From an uncultured Burkholderiaceae bacterium (lineage in GTDB: Bacteria > Pseudomonadota > Gammaproteobacteria > Burkholderiales > Burkholderiaceae): a DNA stretch of 41,749 nucleotides. Below the pieces are notes generated by a model. The model was not told the DNA's origin, searched no databases, and saw nothing but the letters and a program-made list of their open reading frames with translations. This document shows positions 17,297 to 24,847 of the stretch, one piece after another; the stretch's first letter is position 1, and every line of letters begins with the position of its first letter. The DNA lies in assembly GCA_937871985.1 (NCBI GenBank), contig CALMPB010000409.1, positions 1 to 41,749 of the forward strand, written 5' to 3'. Both the position numbers and the translations under genes were made by a program.

Positions 17297-17450
17297 TGCC
17301 TTATGAGAAACCACCGCTGGCACTGCAGTGATGCTGCTGATCGACCATCAGGTTGGCACAATGAGCTGTGCGAAGCCGCTACCGTTCGAGGAGTTAAGCG
17401 CAACGCGCTGATGCTCGCTAATTACGGAACCCTGAAGGAAAACGAGCCCT
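17297..17450 (+). pseudogene. Isochorismatase-family hydrolase, N-terminal remnant with frameshifts
   Basis: Three frames read in turn give the N-terminus of an isochorismatase-like hydrolase: PYEKPPLALQ (from TTG 17297, preceded by GGAAAGGAAG), then from 17331 MLLIDHQVGTMSCAKPLPFEEL, then from 17396 KRNALMLA. The same stretch in the intact gene at 18705-19289 reads AVLLIDHQVGTMSWVKSIPLEELKRNALMLA. Two frameshifts and loss of everything after residue 50 make it a pseudogene. The remaining bases up to 17615 hold nothing recognisable. Confidence 0.82.
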
Positions 17451-17615
17451 GCCAATCGCAAAGCGGATATCAATGCCAACAAGACAAGTCACAGCCACCT
17501 ACCCGGCGGACTTGGGTGCGAGCAACCGAAGCGTCGCGGTAGTGTCGTATTCTTGGGTCTGTTCAACAGCATGAGCCAGGCGGTGGCTGAGTTTGCGAAC
17601 TGCGCCTTGTCTGCC

Positions 17616-18059
17616 CTACTCTACCAAGATGCCGCCAATCCGCACCAGATCTGTCTCCACGGCCCTTCTGACATCGTCGGTGGGCCGAACGACCTCGCCC
17701 AGCAAGGCGGCTTCGGAGTCCTTCAGCTTCCCCGCAACGCTGTTCATGAACGTCTCGCGGTCCTCGACACGCAAGATATCGAACCAGCCGCCGGACAGGC
17801 CGCCGGCCAAGGTGCCAAGAGCCAGCGCCGTGGGACCTCCCGCAAGGCCCAACACCCCACCGACCACCGCCAGCATCGTGGCACCCAAAGCCCCAGGCGT
17901 GCTGCCGCCATACTGATCGAAGCCGCCTTCGGGGTTCCGCGCGACAACAACCGACGACGCCAGCTTCAGCTCGTGCCTACCCGCATACGCCTCGACGATG
18001 CGCTGTCCCTGCTCGGCTAGTGCGCGGCTGGGGAAGATCGTGGCAAAGAATGTGCTCAT
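17616..18059 (-). CDS. DUF1269-type glycine-rich membrane protein
   Basis: A 147-residue protein resembling the DUF1269 family. It has an N-terminal ferredoxin-like part (MSTFFATIFPSRALAEQG ... ELKLASSVVVARNPEGG), a central glycine-rich hydrophobic stretch (about residues 53-90, GALGATMLAVVGGVLGL and ALALGTLAGGLSGG) that probably inserts in the membrane like a glycine zipper, and a C-terminal alpha/beta part. The start ATG 18059 is one base after the stop of the upstream GST gene, so it is co-translated. Function of the family is unknown; members are often induced by stress. Confidence 0.72.
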   Translation of the reverse strand: MSTFFATIFPSRALAEQGQRIVEAYAGRHELKLASSVVVARNPEGGFDQYGGSTPGALGATMLAVVGGVLGLAGGPTALALGTLAGGLSGGWFDILRVEDRETFMNSVAGKLKDSEAALLGEVVRPTDDVRRAVETDLVRIGGILVE

Positions 18060-18060
18060 C

Positions 18061-18675
18061 TCATTTGCTTCCTGCTTGGGTCATGATGTCCTCGACGACG
18101 GGATCGTGATCCATATGGTCCATGAACCGGGCGACATTGGGATAGTCCTGCCACGGCTTCGGTAGCCGGGCGGTCCAGCGCACCATGACATAGGCGTAGG
18201 CGTCCGCGACCGATCGCCGGTTACGATAGACGTGGACGCCGTCGCCGATCAGGCCGTCGAGATGGCTCATCACGCGGCCGATCCGCACGTGCGCGGCGGT
18301 GCGCACCTGCTCCAGCGCCGGTGCGGCATGATCGAGCGTGAAGCGTTCCGGCGTGAACCACGGCCAGAATGCCGGGTGGAAATCCCCGGTCAGGAACGCC
18401 AGCGTCTCGCTGAACTCGAACACACCGTGGCCGTCCCTGTCCGCGCCGAGCCGCGCTTCGGGATGAAGCGTCACGACATATTGGAGGATGGCATTCGCCT
18501 GCGTCATTGCCCGTTCAGCGCCGAAGTCGAGCGCCGGGACCATCGCCAGTGGATTGACGCGGCGGAACGCCTCCGAAGCATAGTCCGCCCTGATCGGCTC
18601 GAACCGCGCTCCGGCCCATTCCAGCGCGATCCAGCATGCGACTGCGCAGGTGCCGGGGGCGTAGTAGAGCTTCAT
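18061..18675 (-). CDS. Glutathione S-transferase-like protein
   Basis: A 204-residue GST, beta-class-like. The thioredoxin-fold N-terminus MKLYYAPGTCAVACWIALEWAG and VPALDFG-AMTQANAILQYV glutathione-site region are followed by an all-helical C-terminal domain with the NRRSVADAYAYVMVRW N-capping segment. ATG 18675 gives the usual family N-terminus; a GTG at 18708 overlapping the upstream stop is an alternative that adds 11 residues, and neither has a strong ribosome binding site. It lies in a minus-strand operon between the isochorismatase-like and DUF1269 genes. A detoxification role is likely; the substrate is unknown. Confidence 0.9.
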   Translation of the reverse strand: MKLYYAPGTCAVACWIALEWAGARFEPIRADYASEAFRRVNPLAMVPALDFGAERAMTQANAILQYVVTLHPEARLGADRDGHGVFEFSETLAFLTGDFHPAFWPWFTPERFTLDHAAPALEQVRTAAHVRIGRVMSHLDGLIGDGVHVYRNRRSVADAYAYVMVRWTARLPKPWQDYPNVARFMDHMDHDPVVEDIMTQAGSK

Positions 18676-18704
18676 CACGTTATCGCCGTCGCACGCCACG
18701 CCGG

Positions 18705-19289
18705 TCACGCGGTCAGCGAGGCTGCAACCACCTCGACCAGCTGCCCGCCCTCCGGCGTCGACCAGTCGCCAGCAAGGCCGGCGATCAGCTGGTTCGTGCC
18801 CACGAGAACGGCCCCAGCGCGTTCCATCCGGTCGAGCGCGAGCCGGTCGGCGGCGACACCCGGCGATCCTCCGGCATCCGCCACCACGACGACCTCATAA
18901 TCCTGCTCGAGCAGCGTCAGCACCGGGAAGACCGTGCAGACGTCGTTCGTCACGCCGGCGACGATGACCGTACGACGGCCGGTGGCTCCAACCGCGGCCG
19001 CGAACGCCGGATCGTCCATCGCGTTGACGATCCCGATGCGTTTGATCCTGCTCTGGAAAGCGTCGGGCAAAACAGTCGCCAGTTCCTCCATCAACGGTCC
19101 CTGCGCGTGATCCTCCATGCTCGAAGTCAGGACGACCGGCAGCTCCAGGACCTTCGCGGTCTTCGCCAGCATCAGGGCGTTGCGCTTCAACTCCTCGAGC
19201 GGAATCGACTTCACCCAGCTCATCGTGCCAACCTGATGGTCGATCAGCAGCACAGCCCCGTCACGCCAGAGGGGAATCTCCATGCTCAT
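18705..19289 (-). CDS. Isochorismatase-family (YcaC-like) cysteine hydrolase
   Basis: A 194-residue cysteine hydrolase of the isochorismatase superfamily. The catalytic triad members are visible: Asp in VLLIDHQVGTM, a Lys in the RIKRIGIVNA region, and Cys in GVTNDVCT after the cis-peptide V-T. The DHQVGTM and SSMEDHAQGP patterns resemble YcaC-like hydrolases of unknown substrate. AAGGAG precedes ATG 19289 (a second ATG follows two codons later). It is divergent from the LysR gene and first in an operon with GST and DUF1269 genes. A decayed copy of its N-terminus lies at 17297-17450. Confidence 0.92.
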   Translation of the reverse strand: MSMEIPLWRDGAVLLIDHQVGTMSWVKSIPLEELKRNALMLAKTAKVLELPVVLTSSMEDHAQGPLMEELATVLPDAFQSRIKRIGIVNAMDDPAFAAAVGATGRRTVIVAGVTNDVCTVFPVLTLLEQDYEVVVVADAGGSPGVAADRLALDRMERAGAVLVGTNQLIAGLAGDWSTPEGGQLVEVVAASLTA

Positions 19290-19376
19290 GGCCACCACTC
19301 CTTCAATCGCCGACAGCCGGCGCAATCGGTTGGACCCGAAATGCGGTCGATCACGATTGCAATAAAGGCCGCGCCG

Positions 19377-19393
19377 TGGAATTCATTATTCCA
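19377..19393. promoter_or_regulatory. Inverted repeat at the LysR start
   Basis: TGGAAT-TCATT-ATTCCA, 6-bp perfect arms with a 5-base spacer, ends one base before the ATG of the LysR gene in the 105-base divergent spacer with the isochorismatase-like gene. This is a plausible LysR autoregulatory and activation site. No experimental basis. Confidence 0.4.
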
Positions 19394-19394
19394 T

Positions 19395-20333
19395 ATGCAG
19401 CACAATGAGCTGAAGCATCTCGGCGACATAGCCCTGTTCGTCGAGGTCGCGCGGTCCCGGAGCTTCCGCACCGCCGCGGCCGCATTGGGCATGCCCGGCT
19501 CGACGCTGTCGCGGCGGATCACCGCGCTGGAGCGCGCGTTCGGCGTGCGCCTGCTCAACCGTACCACCCGCCGCGTTGAACTAACCGAGGCCGGCCAGCT
19601 CTACTTCGAGCGCGGTAGGCGGATCGTCGACGAGGCGCGGGTGGCCCACGAGGCGCTGACGGGCTTCGCGACGCAGCCGGGGGGCACGATACGGGTTTCG
19701 GCCCCGGTCGATTTCGCGCGTGTATTCCTGGTGCCCCACCTGCCCGCGTTCTGCGCCCGGTATCCTGCCATCAACTTCGACATAGACCTCACCCCGGCCC
19801 GGATCGACCTGATCGCCGATCCATTTGACGTCGCGATCCGGATGGGTGCCTTGCCCGATTCCAGGCTGATCGCACGAAAACTCGCAGACATCCCGCGAAA
19901 CCTGTATGCTTCGCGCGCCTATCTCGACGCGAACGGCGACCCGGCGCAGCCCGACGATCTGTCACGCCACCAGTGCCTGCTTCTGCCATGGGAGAGCCGC
20001 TGGACGTTCGGCCGCGGCACAGACATCCGGGCGGTGACGGTCGGGAGCCGGTTCCGGCTCAACAACATCGGCATGATGCAGGATCTGGCGATGCAGGGAC
20101 TGGGCATCGCGATGCTGTCACGCCGGGGCGCCGCCGCCGACGTCGCCGCCGGCCGCCTCGTTCCGGTGCTGGACGGATGGTCGCCGCCGCCCATCCCCGT
20201 GCATGCGGTCACAGAGACGCGCCTGCTTCCGGAACGGATCGAGCGGTTCATCGACTTCCTGAAAAGTTGCGTGAATGATGACACGGTTTCGTCCATACCG
20301 GCTGCGGACAAGGATTGGGGAGACGCGAAATGA
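19395..20333 (+). CDS. LysR-family transcriptional regulator
   Basis: A 312-residue LysR-type regulator. The N-terminal winged helix is clear (ALFVEVARSRSFRTAAAALGMPGSTLSRRITALERAFGVRLLNRTTRRVELTEAG, split here only by reading along it), followed by the usual two-lobed effector-binding domain from about residue 90. ATG 19395 is the normal family start; the frame is open far upstream but without LysR sequence. It is divergent from the isochorismatase-GST-DUF1269 operon and is the natural candidate to activate it. Its last codons overlap the start of the small lipoprotein gene. The remnant at 15087-15266 is a paralog. Confidence 0.93.
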   Translation: MQHNELKHLGDIALFVEVARSRSFRTAAAALGMPGSTLSRRITALERAFGVRLLNRTTRRVELTEAGQLYFERGRRIVDEARVAHEALTGFATQPGGTIRVSAPVDFARVFLVPHLPAFCARYPAINFDIDLTPARIDLIADPFDVAIRMGALPDSRLIARKLADIPRNLYASRAYLDANGDPAQPDDLSRHQCLLLPWESRWTFGRGTDIRAVTVGSRFRLNNIGMMQDLAMQGLGIAMLSRRGAAADVAAGRLVPVLDGWSPPPIPVHAVTETRLLPERIERFIDFLKSCVNDDTVSSIPAADKDWGDAK

Positions 20334-20557
20334 TGAAAAGGATCGCTATCATCGGCGGCATCGCGCTCAGCGGCTGCACGTCCGTGCCGGCGAAGAACGA
20401 CAAGGCCGGGCTGGCCAATCCGGCTTCCGCCTATTGCGTAGAGCAAGGAGGCAACGTCGAAATCCGCAAGGAGTCCTCCGGAGAGGTCGGCTATTGCCAC
20501 CTTCCCGAGGGACGGGTCGTCGAGGAATGGGCCTTTTTCCGCGCGCGCGGCAAATGA
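20330..20557 (+). CDS. Small DUF333-type lipoprotein
   Basis: A 75-residue putative lipoprotein. A short signal ends in the lipobox LSGC (ALSGCTSVPA), and the mature part contains NPASAYCVEQGGNVEIR and GYCHLPEGRVVEEWAF, the two Cys-containing segments of the DUF333 family (once called putative hemolysin). GGGGAG stands 8 bases before ATG 20330, and the start overlaps the LysR stop (ATGATGA). It is probably anchored in the inner or outer membrane facing the periplasm. Function unknown. Confidence 0.85.
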   Translation: MMKRIAIIGGIALSGCTSVPAKNDKAGLANPASAYCVEQGGNVEIRKESSGEVGYCHLPEGRVVEEWAFFRARGK

Positions 20558-20561
20558 CTTC

Positions 20562-20599
20562 ATACCGCAGGATAATGAATATACCGCAGGATAATGAAT
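20562..20599 (+). repeat. 19-bp perfect tandem duplication
   Basis: The unit ATACCGCAGGATAATGAAT occurs twice back to back (20562-20580 and 20581-20599). Each copy carries AGGA followed by ATG, so a weak ribosome binding site and start codon are duplicated. It lies between the lipoprotein gene and the ParD region. Confidence 0.95.
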
Positions 20600-20731
20600 C
20601 GTTCGGATTGCCGAGCGTACTCTGCGTGTATCGGGAAAACACGAGTTACGCCCGATGAAACGCGGATATTGGGCCAGATCGGTGAAGAGGCGTTCGCCGA
20701 CGAAGTCGATCGAGGCTCGAAGGCTAAATGA
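20594..20731 (+). CDS. Possible 45-aa small protein or gene fragment
   Basis: An open frame starting at the ATG of the second 19-bp repeat copy and running through a charged stretch (RVTPDETRILGQIGEEAFADEV) to TGA. AGG lies only 3 bases before the ATG, so initiation would be weak. No family is recognised. It could equally be a fragment left by rearrangement at this junction. Confidence 0.25.
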   Translation: MNRSDCRAYSACIGKTRVTPDETRILGQIGEEAFADEVDRGSKAK

Positions 20732-20840
20732 TGTCTGACGGCCTGTTGACCACAGGACCGAGAACTGGCCGGAATCGACAAAAACCAGTTGAGCACCGTG
20801 ACGAGTACTCTACTGCATATAGCCTCTTTAGGTGCTGTCC

Positions 20841-20915
20841 CTAGGTATCGCGGGTATGGACGGATATCTCGTCGAGTCGCTGGCTGGCGGTCGCGGAAAC
20901 CCGGAATGCCGCCAT
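20841..20915 (-). pseudogene. ParE-like toxin, truncated after 24 residues
   Basis: Two bases after the ParD stop an ATG opens MAAFRVSATASQRLDEISVHTRDT and then TAG. This is the N-terminus of a ParE/RelE-fold toxin (strand, then the xxLDEIxxxTRDTWG helix). The stop falls where family members have Trp (TGG to TAG), and the sequence after it is no longer recognisable, so the toxin is lost. Position and spacing relative to ParD are exactly those of a parDE operon. Confidence 0.75.
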
Positions 20916-20917
20916 CG

Positions 20918-21163
20918 TCAGGATCGGCTGTTGCGCTTGATCACGCTATCGGCATCTAGCGCTGCATAGCTTGCTTCGGGTTCGGCGAACGCCGGGGTCA
21001 GTTCCGCTTTCAGCCGCTCGAACGTCTCCGCCTCGCTGCGCTCCTTGTCGCGACGGATCAGGTCGCGGACATATTCGCTGACATTCTCATAGGCGCCATC
21101 GTTGCCGACGTGCGCCGCGACGAAATCGCTCAGCACCCCGCTGATCCGGACATTCAATGTCAT
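20918..21163 (-). CDS. parD: ParD-type antitoxin without an intact toxin
   Basis: An 81-residue ribbon-helix-helix antitoxin of the ParD family. The N-terminal strand MTLNVRISG is followed by SDFVAAHVG and YENVSEYVRDLIRRDKER, the family signature, then a C-terminal toxin-binding tail. ATG 21163 gives the usual N-terminus; TTG 21175 with AGGTGA upstream is an alternative adding four residues. The partner ParE is reduced to 24 codons (20841-20915). The protein may persist as an autoregulator or as an anti-toxin against other ParE toxins. Confidence 0.85.
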   Translation of the reverse strand: MTLNVRISGVLSDFVAAHVGNDGAYENVSEYVRDLIRRDKERSEAETFERLKAELTPAFAEPEASYAALDADSVIKRNSRS

Positions 21164-21197
21164 CGGCTTGTTCAAGACCCATCACCTTTCCGTCCTT

Positions 21198-21211
21198 ATA
21201 TTGTGCAATAT
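21198..21211. promoter_or_regulatory. Candidate ParD operator
   Basis: ATATTG-TG-CAATAT, 6-bp perfect arms with a 2-base spacer, 35 bases upstream of the ParD ATG. ParD proteins repress their own promoter by binding short palindromes like this. Inference. Confidence 0.5.
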
Positions 21212-21252
21212 CGTGGACACGACAAGGTGCGTCGTTCAGCGCCAGCGTGACC

Positions 21253-21450
21253 TCAGACGCCACCGCTAGCTTCATCGATCAGCTTCTGGACGGCACCAAT
21301 CGGCGTATCGTCGACCGGGCGGATCGTCACGCCGCAGCCGGGACAGTCAACCGTTCGCTCGAGCCGCAACGTGCGATAGCGGATGCTGAACTCGCGACCG
21401 CATCGAGGGCACTCCGCCTGCGCGAGGATATCGTCGAGATCGTCGCCCAT
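21253..21450 (-). CDS. Small zinc-ribbon protein
   Basis: A protein of about 65 residues with two CxxC knuckles, CPRC and CPGC, 23 residues apart, forming a likely zinc ribbon (AECPRCGREFSIRYRTLRLERTVDCPGCG). ATG 21450 gives MGDDLDDILAQ; GTG 21471 is possible, and neither has a clear ribosome binding site. It is located between ParD and the DUF6771-like gene on the same strand. It might bind nucleic acid or another protein; no function is known. Confidence 0.6.
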   Translation of the reverse strand: MGDDLDDILAQAECPRCGREFSIRYRTLRLERTVDCPGCGVTIRPVDDTPIGAVQKLIDEASGGV

Positions 21451-21503
21451 ATCAGCCCGATAGCAGATCACGCGACGCCTGGCGATGCGGCGCGACAGCC
21501 GCG

Positions 21504-21692
21504 CTACAGCGGCAACCTGAGCTGGTTGACGTCAGGCACCGCCCCCTGTTGCAGATTCTCGATGATCGTCGCCGCCAGCGTATCCGCCGCGCGCTCGCGC
21601 AGCCGCGCATCCGGCATCGCCAGCCCGACCCGCGCCCACCCCGGGGCGGCGAGCAGGATGGCTGAGAGTTCCTTTTGCTCGATTCGTTCCAT
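21504..21692 (-). CDS. DUF6771-like small protein
   Basis: A 62-residue protein beginning MERIEQKELSAILLAAPGWARVGL and ending NQLRLPL, with PDARLRERAADTLAATIIE in the middle. This resembles the DUF6771 family found beside ParB-like genes on sphingomonad mobile elements; the name is from memory. The frame is open to 21881, but the sequence before MERIEQ looks untranslated. It is divergent from the ParB-like gene. Function unknown. Confidence 0.65.
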   Translation of the reverse strand: MERIEQKELSAILLAAPGWARVGLAMPDARLRERAADTLAATIIENLQQGAVPDVNQLRLPL

Positions 21693-21777
21693 GCGCCCTT
21701 GAGAACAAAGATCGAACATCGTGGCAAGCCAGTTCGTGTGGGAAAGCCGCTTCTCTGCGACAAACCGCGCCACGTCG

Positions 21778-21803
21778 CGCGGGCCACCCAGGGGCGGCCC
21801 GCG
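21778..21803. repeat. Strong inverted repeat in the leader of the ParB-like gene
   Basis: CGCGGGCC and GGCCCGCG flank a 10-base spacer, 81 bases before the ParB-like start. It could form an RNA hairpin in the leader or act as a binding site. Similar structures precede other backbone genes (26953, 39593, 41029). Confidence 0.55.
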
Positions 21804-21883
21804 AGAGGGAAAGGAGGGCCGGGGCTTCATGACGGGCTTGGAGCCGGGAGAGAGTCTCGCGGCGGCCCGTCTGGAGAACACCG

Positions 21884-24028
21884 ATGGCCAAAGCGCCCCA
21901 GAAGATCGTCCTCAGCGGCTCGCGGGACATTCCCTTCGACCGGCTGGTCCTGTCCCAGTCCAACGTCCGGCGGGTGAACGCCGGCGTCTCGATCGGCGAT
22001 CTGGCGGAGGATATCGTCCGCCGCACGCTGCTACAGAGCCTCAACGTCCGGCCCATCCTCGACGACGAGGGCCAGGAAACCGACCGGTTCGAGGTGCCGG
22101 CGGGCGGACGGCGGTTCCGCGCGCTCGAATTGCTGGTGAAGCAGAAGCGGCTGGCGAAGAACACGCCGATCCCCTGCGTCGTCAAAGCCGCCAATGACGA
22201 TGTTTCGGCCGAGGAAGACAGCTTCGCCGAGAATATTTTCCGCGAACAGCTTCACCCGCTCGATCAGTTCCGCGCCATGCAGAGGATGATCGACAAGGGC
22301 GAAGGCGTCGAGTCGATCGCCGCGCATTTCCGCGTCACCCCGGCGGTGGTCAACCAGCGGCTGCGGCTGGCCAAGGTCTCGCCCAAGCTCCACGAAATCT
22401 ATGCCGACGACGGCATGACGCTCGATCAGCTCATGGCCTTCTCCGTCTCCGACGACCATGAACGCCAGGAGCAGGTGTGGGAGTTGCTCGCCCACAGCTA
22501 CAACAAATCGCCGCAGTTCATCCGCGACAAGCTGACCGAGGGCGCGGTGCGCGTCGCCGACAAGCGCGTCCGCTTCATCGGCATCGAGGCCTATCTCGCC
22601 GCGGGCGGCCGCGAGGCGATGCGCGATCTGTTCCAACCCGATGATGGCGGCTGGCTGACCGATCCGGCGTTGCTCGACCGCCTCGTCACCGAGAAGCTCC
22701 AGGCCGAAGGCGAGACAATCGGCGCGGAAGGCTGGAAATGGGTGGCGACCGCGGTCGACATGCCCTGGGGCGTCACCAACGGGATGCGCGAACTCGACGG
22801 CGTCGAGACGCCGATGACCCCCGAAGAGGAGAAACGTCTCGTCATGCTTCAGGACGAAGCCGACGCGCTCGAAGCCGAATGGGCCGACGCTCCCGATTTC
22901 CCCGACGAGGTCAATGCGCGCCTGATCGCGCTCGACGAGGAGATCGGCGCGCTGGTCGATCGGCCGATGACCTTCGCTCCGGAGGACATGGCCAATGCCG
23001 GCGTGTTCGTCTCGATCGACTCGGATGGCTCGCTGTCCATCGACCGCGGCTATGTGCGGGCCGAGGACGAACCGATCGTTCAGGCCGACGCGGAGCAGGA
23101 CGTCGACGCCGCGCCCGACCAGCGCGCCGAACCGGACGAGCAGAAGGCGGGTTCGGCGACCACGGTCGTTGCGATCGGCAAATCGTCCGACGAGGAGGAC
23201 GACGCCGACGAGGAAGTGGTCAAGCCGCTCAACGATCGGCTCGTGGCGGAATTGACGGCGTGGCGGACGCTCGCGCTTCAGAACGCCTTCGCCCAGAGTC
23301 CCACGACCGCGTTCGCCGCCGTGCTGCACGCCTTCGTGATCTCCAGCTTTTACTATGCGTCGAGCGAATCGTGCCTCCAGATCTCGCTCAACAAGCCGTC
23401 GTTCGGCTTCTCCGCGACGGGCCTGCGCGACAGCGCCCCGGCGAAGGCGATCGCCGAGCGTCACAAGCGCTGGGCCGACCGCCTGCCCGATTCCGAAAGG
23501 GAATTGTGGGACGCGCTGCTCCAGCTCGATGCCGCCGAGCAGGCCGCATTGTTCGCGCATTGCGCCTCGCTCGCGGTCAACGCCCAGCAGGAGGTCGTTC
23601 CCAAATACGACAATGGCCGCGTGTCGAAGCACACGATCGAGCGGCGTATCGCGCATAGCGACATCCTCGCGCGGGCGGTCGGGCTCGATCTGGTCGGCGC
23701 GGGCTGGCGGCCGACGGTCGCGGGCTATTTCTCCTCGATCACCAAGCCGCGCATCCTCGCGGACGTGGCCGAGGCGAAGGGCGCGCGGTTCGCCGAGATG
23801 ATCGACCATCTCAAGAAGGGCGACATGGCGCGCGAGGCCGAACGCCTGCTCGAAGATGCCGGCTGGCTCCCGGAGCCGATGCGGACGCCGGAGATCGCCG
23901 ATGCCTTCTCGGCGGCGGACATGGCCGACGAGGAGGAGCAAGCGGCCCCGCTCCCGGCGTTCCTCGATGACGACGCCTTCCCTGAGGCCGGCAACGATGA
24001 CGGCGAGCCGATCGCCGCCGCGGCCTGA
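21884..24028 (+). CDS. Large ParB/RepB/Spo0J-domain protein
   Basis: A 714-residue protein with an N-terminal ParB/Sulfiredoxin-like nucleotide-binding domain (about 15-125), a helix-turn-helix (about 141-165, ESIAAHFRVTPAVVNQRLRL) and a long C-terminal extension with an acidic stretch (about 390-450) not found in partition ParBs. Box II reads AGGRRFRA, where canonical ParB has GERRxRA, so the Glu is Gly; box III reads AENIFREQLHPLDQ. Chromosomal ParB is about 300 residues, so this is the larger type seen on sphingomonad mobile elements. No ParA is beside it. GGAG precedes ATG 21884 and a strong terminator follows. It may act in element maintenance or regulation rather than classical partition. 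Confidence 0.88.
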   Translation: MAKAPQKIVLSGSRDIPFDRLVLSQSNVRRVNAGVSIGDLAEDIVRRTLLQSLNVRPILDDEGQETDRFEVPAGGRRFRALELLVKQKRLAKNTPIPCVVKAANDDVSAEEDSFAENIFREQLHPLDQFRAMQRMIDKGEGVESIAAHFRVTPAVVNQRLRLAKVSPKLHEIYADDGMTLDQLMAFSVSDDHERQEQVWELLAHSYNKSPQFIRDKLTEGAVRVADKRVRFIGIEAYLAAGGREAMRDLFQPDDGGWLTDPALLDRLVTEKLQAEGETIGAEGWKWVATAVDMPWGVTNGMRELDGVETPMTPEEEKRLVMLQDEADALEAEWADAPDFPDEVNARLIALDEEIGALVDRPMTFAPEDMANAGVFVSIDSDGSLSIDRGYVRAEDEPIVQADAEQDVDAAPDQRAEPDEQKAGSATTVVAIGKSSDEEDDADEEVVKPLNDRLVAELTAWRTLALQNAFAQSPTTAFAAVLHAFVISSFYYASSESCLQISLNKPSFGFSATGLRDSAPAKAIAERHKRWADRLPDSERELWDALLQLDAAEQAALFAHCASLAVNAQQEVVPKYDNGRVSKHTIERRIAHSDILARAVGLDLVGAGWRPTVAGYFSSITKPRILADVAEAKGARFAEMIDHLKKGDMAREAERLLEDAGWLPEPMRTPEIADAFSAADMADEEEQAAPLPAFLDDDAFPEAGNDDGEPIAAAA

Positions 24029-24033
24029 CGTTC

Positions 24034-24069
24034 GGACGGGGTGGCTTCGGTCGCCCCGTCCTTCTTTTT
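24034..24069 (+). terminator. Intrinsic terminator after the ParB-like gene
   Basis: Stem GGACGGGGTGGC / GTCGCCCCGTCC closed by a TTCG tetraloop, followed by TTCTTTTT. It is 6 bases after the stop codon and has all elements of a rho-independent terminator. Confidence 0.9.
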
Positions 24070-24090
24070 CCCACCATCAGGAGATTGATC

Positions 24091-24285
24091 GTGAAAGTTT
24101 CCCAGATTCCGTTCGCCACGGCCGACGAGCTGGTGCCGCTGCTCCTTGCCACCCTTCAGCGCCTCGGCGAGCTTGGCCGTGAAGGCGCCGTCGCGCTGGC
24201 CCGGATCGTCGACGATGGCGATGCCGATTTCGACGAAGCGGCCGACTGGATCGAGACGATCGCCGATGGCAGCCTGCGAGAATGA
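24091..24285 (+). CDS. Hypothetical 64-aa acidic protein
   Basis: The start is GTG 24091 with CAGGAG 7 bases upstream, giving MKVSQIPFATADELVPLLLATLQ, then a hydrophobic helix and an acidic end (DDGDADFDEAADWIETIADG). No domain is recognised. It stands between two terminators (24034-24069 and 24326-24355), so it is probably transcribed by itself from a promoter in the ParB terminator spacer or by read-through. Codon use matches its neighbours, which supports a real gene. Confidence 0.6.
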   Translation: MKVSQIPFATADELVPLLLATLQRLGELGREGAVALARIVDDGDADFDEAADWIETIADGSLRE

Positions 24286-24325
24286 CGCGACGCCGCCACC
24301 GACATTTGATCCCATCAACCCGACG

Positions 24326-24355
24326 AGCCCGGCCATCGCGCCGGGCTTTGCTGTT
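24326..24355 (+). terminator. Intrinsic terminator-like hairpin
   Basis: Stem AGCCCGGC / GCCGGGCT around CATCGC, followed by TTGCTGTTT. It lies in the 84-base gap before the DUF6878-like gene. The T-tract is imperfect. Confidence 0.65.
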
Positions 24356-24369
24356 TCTGGAGAACCGCA

Positions 24370-24837
24370 ATGACGGACAATACCCGCCCGCCCCTCGATA
24401 TGGCCGAGGTGATGCGCAAATACGCAGTCTGGGAAGCTGCCGCCGCCAGGCTCGTGCCCGACAACAAGCAGCGGCTGTTCACCTTCCTCGCCTCGGTCCC
24501 CATCACGCGCGTCATCGTCACCTTCGACGGTGAGGGTGACAGCGGCCAGATCGAGGATATCCAGCCCTATAATGGCGACACCCTGATCGACCTCCCCAAG
24601 GGCAAGCTTGCCTTTCTCGATCTGCCCTATGGCGACGCCCAGCCGAAGCAGCGCAAGTTCAGCGCCGGCGAAGCACTGGAATATCTCGCTTACGACCTCC
24701 TCCAGCAGGAGCACGCGGGCTGGGAGAATTCGGACGGCGCCTATGGCGAGTTCACCTTCGATGTGACCGCCGGCGCGATCACGCTCGATTACAACGAGCG
24801 GTTCATGTCGTCGGAACATCATCAATACAGCCTGTGA
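24370..24837 (+). CDS. DUF6878-like protein
   Basis: A 155-residue soluble protein beginning MTDNTRPPLDMAEVMRKYAVWE. The middle (ITRVIVTFDGEGDSGQIEDI) and end (YGEFTFDVTAGAITLDYNERF, SEHHQYSL) match my memory of the DUF6878 family of mobile-element proteins. GGAG precedes the ATG. It starts a chain of closely spaced genes running to 26773. Biochemical function unknown. Confidence 0.75.
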   Translation: MTDNTRPPLDMAEVMRKYAVWEAAAARLVPDNKQRLFTFLASVPITRVIVTFDGEGDSGQIEDIQPYNGDTLIDLPKGKLAFLDLPYGDAQPKQRKFSAGEALEYLAYDLLQQEHAGWENSDGAYGEFTFDVTAGAITLDYNERFMSSEHHQYSL

Positions 24838-24847
24838 GGAGGGGATG

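Noticed and set aside
22031..23941. 636-residue open frame on the minus strand
   Set aside because: It is fully antisense to the ParB-like gene, which has clear domains; the long frame results from GC-rich codon bias.
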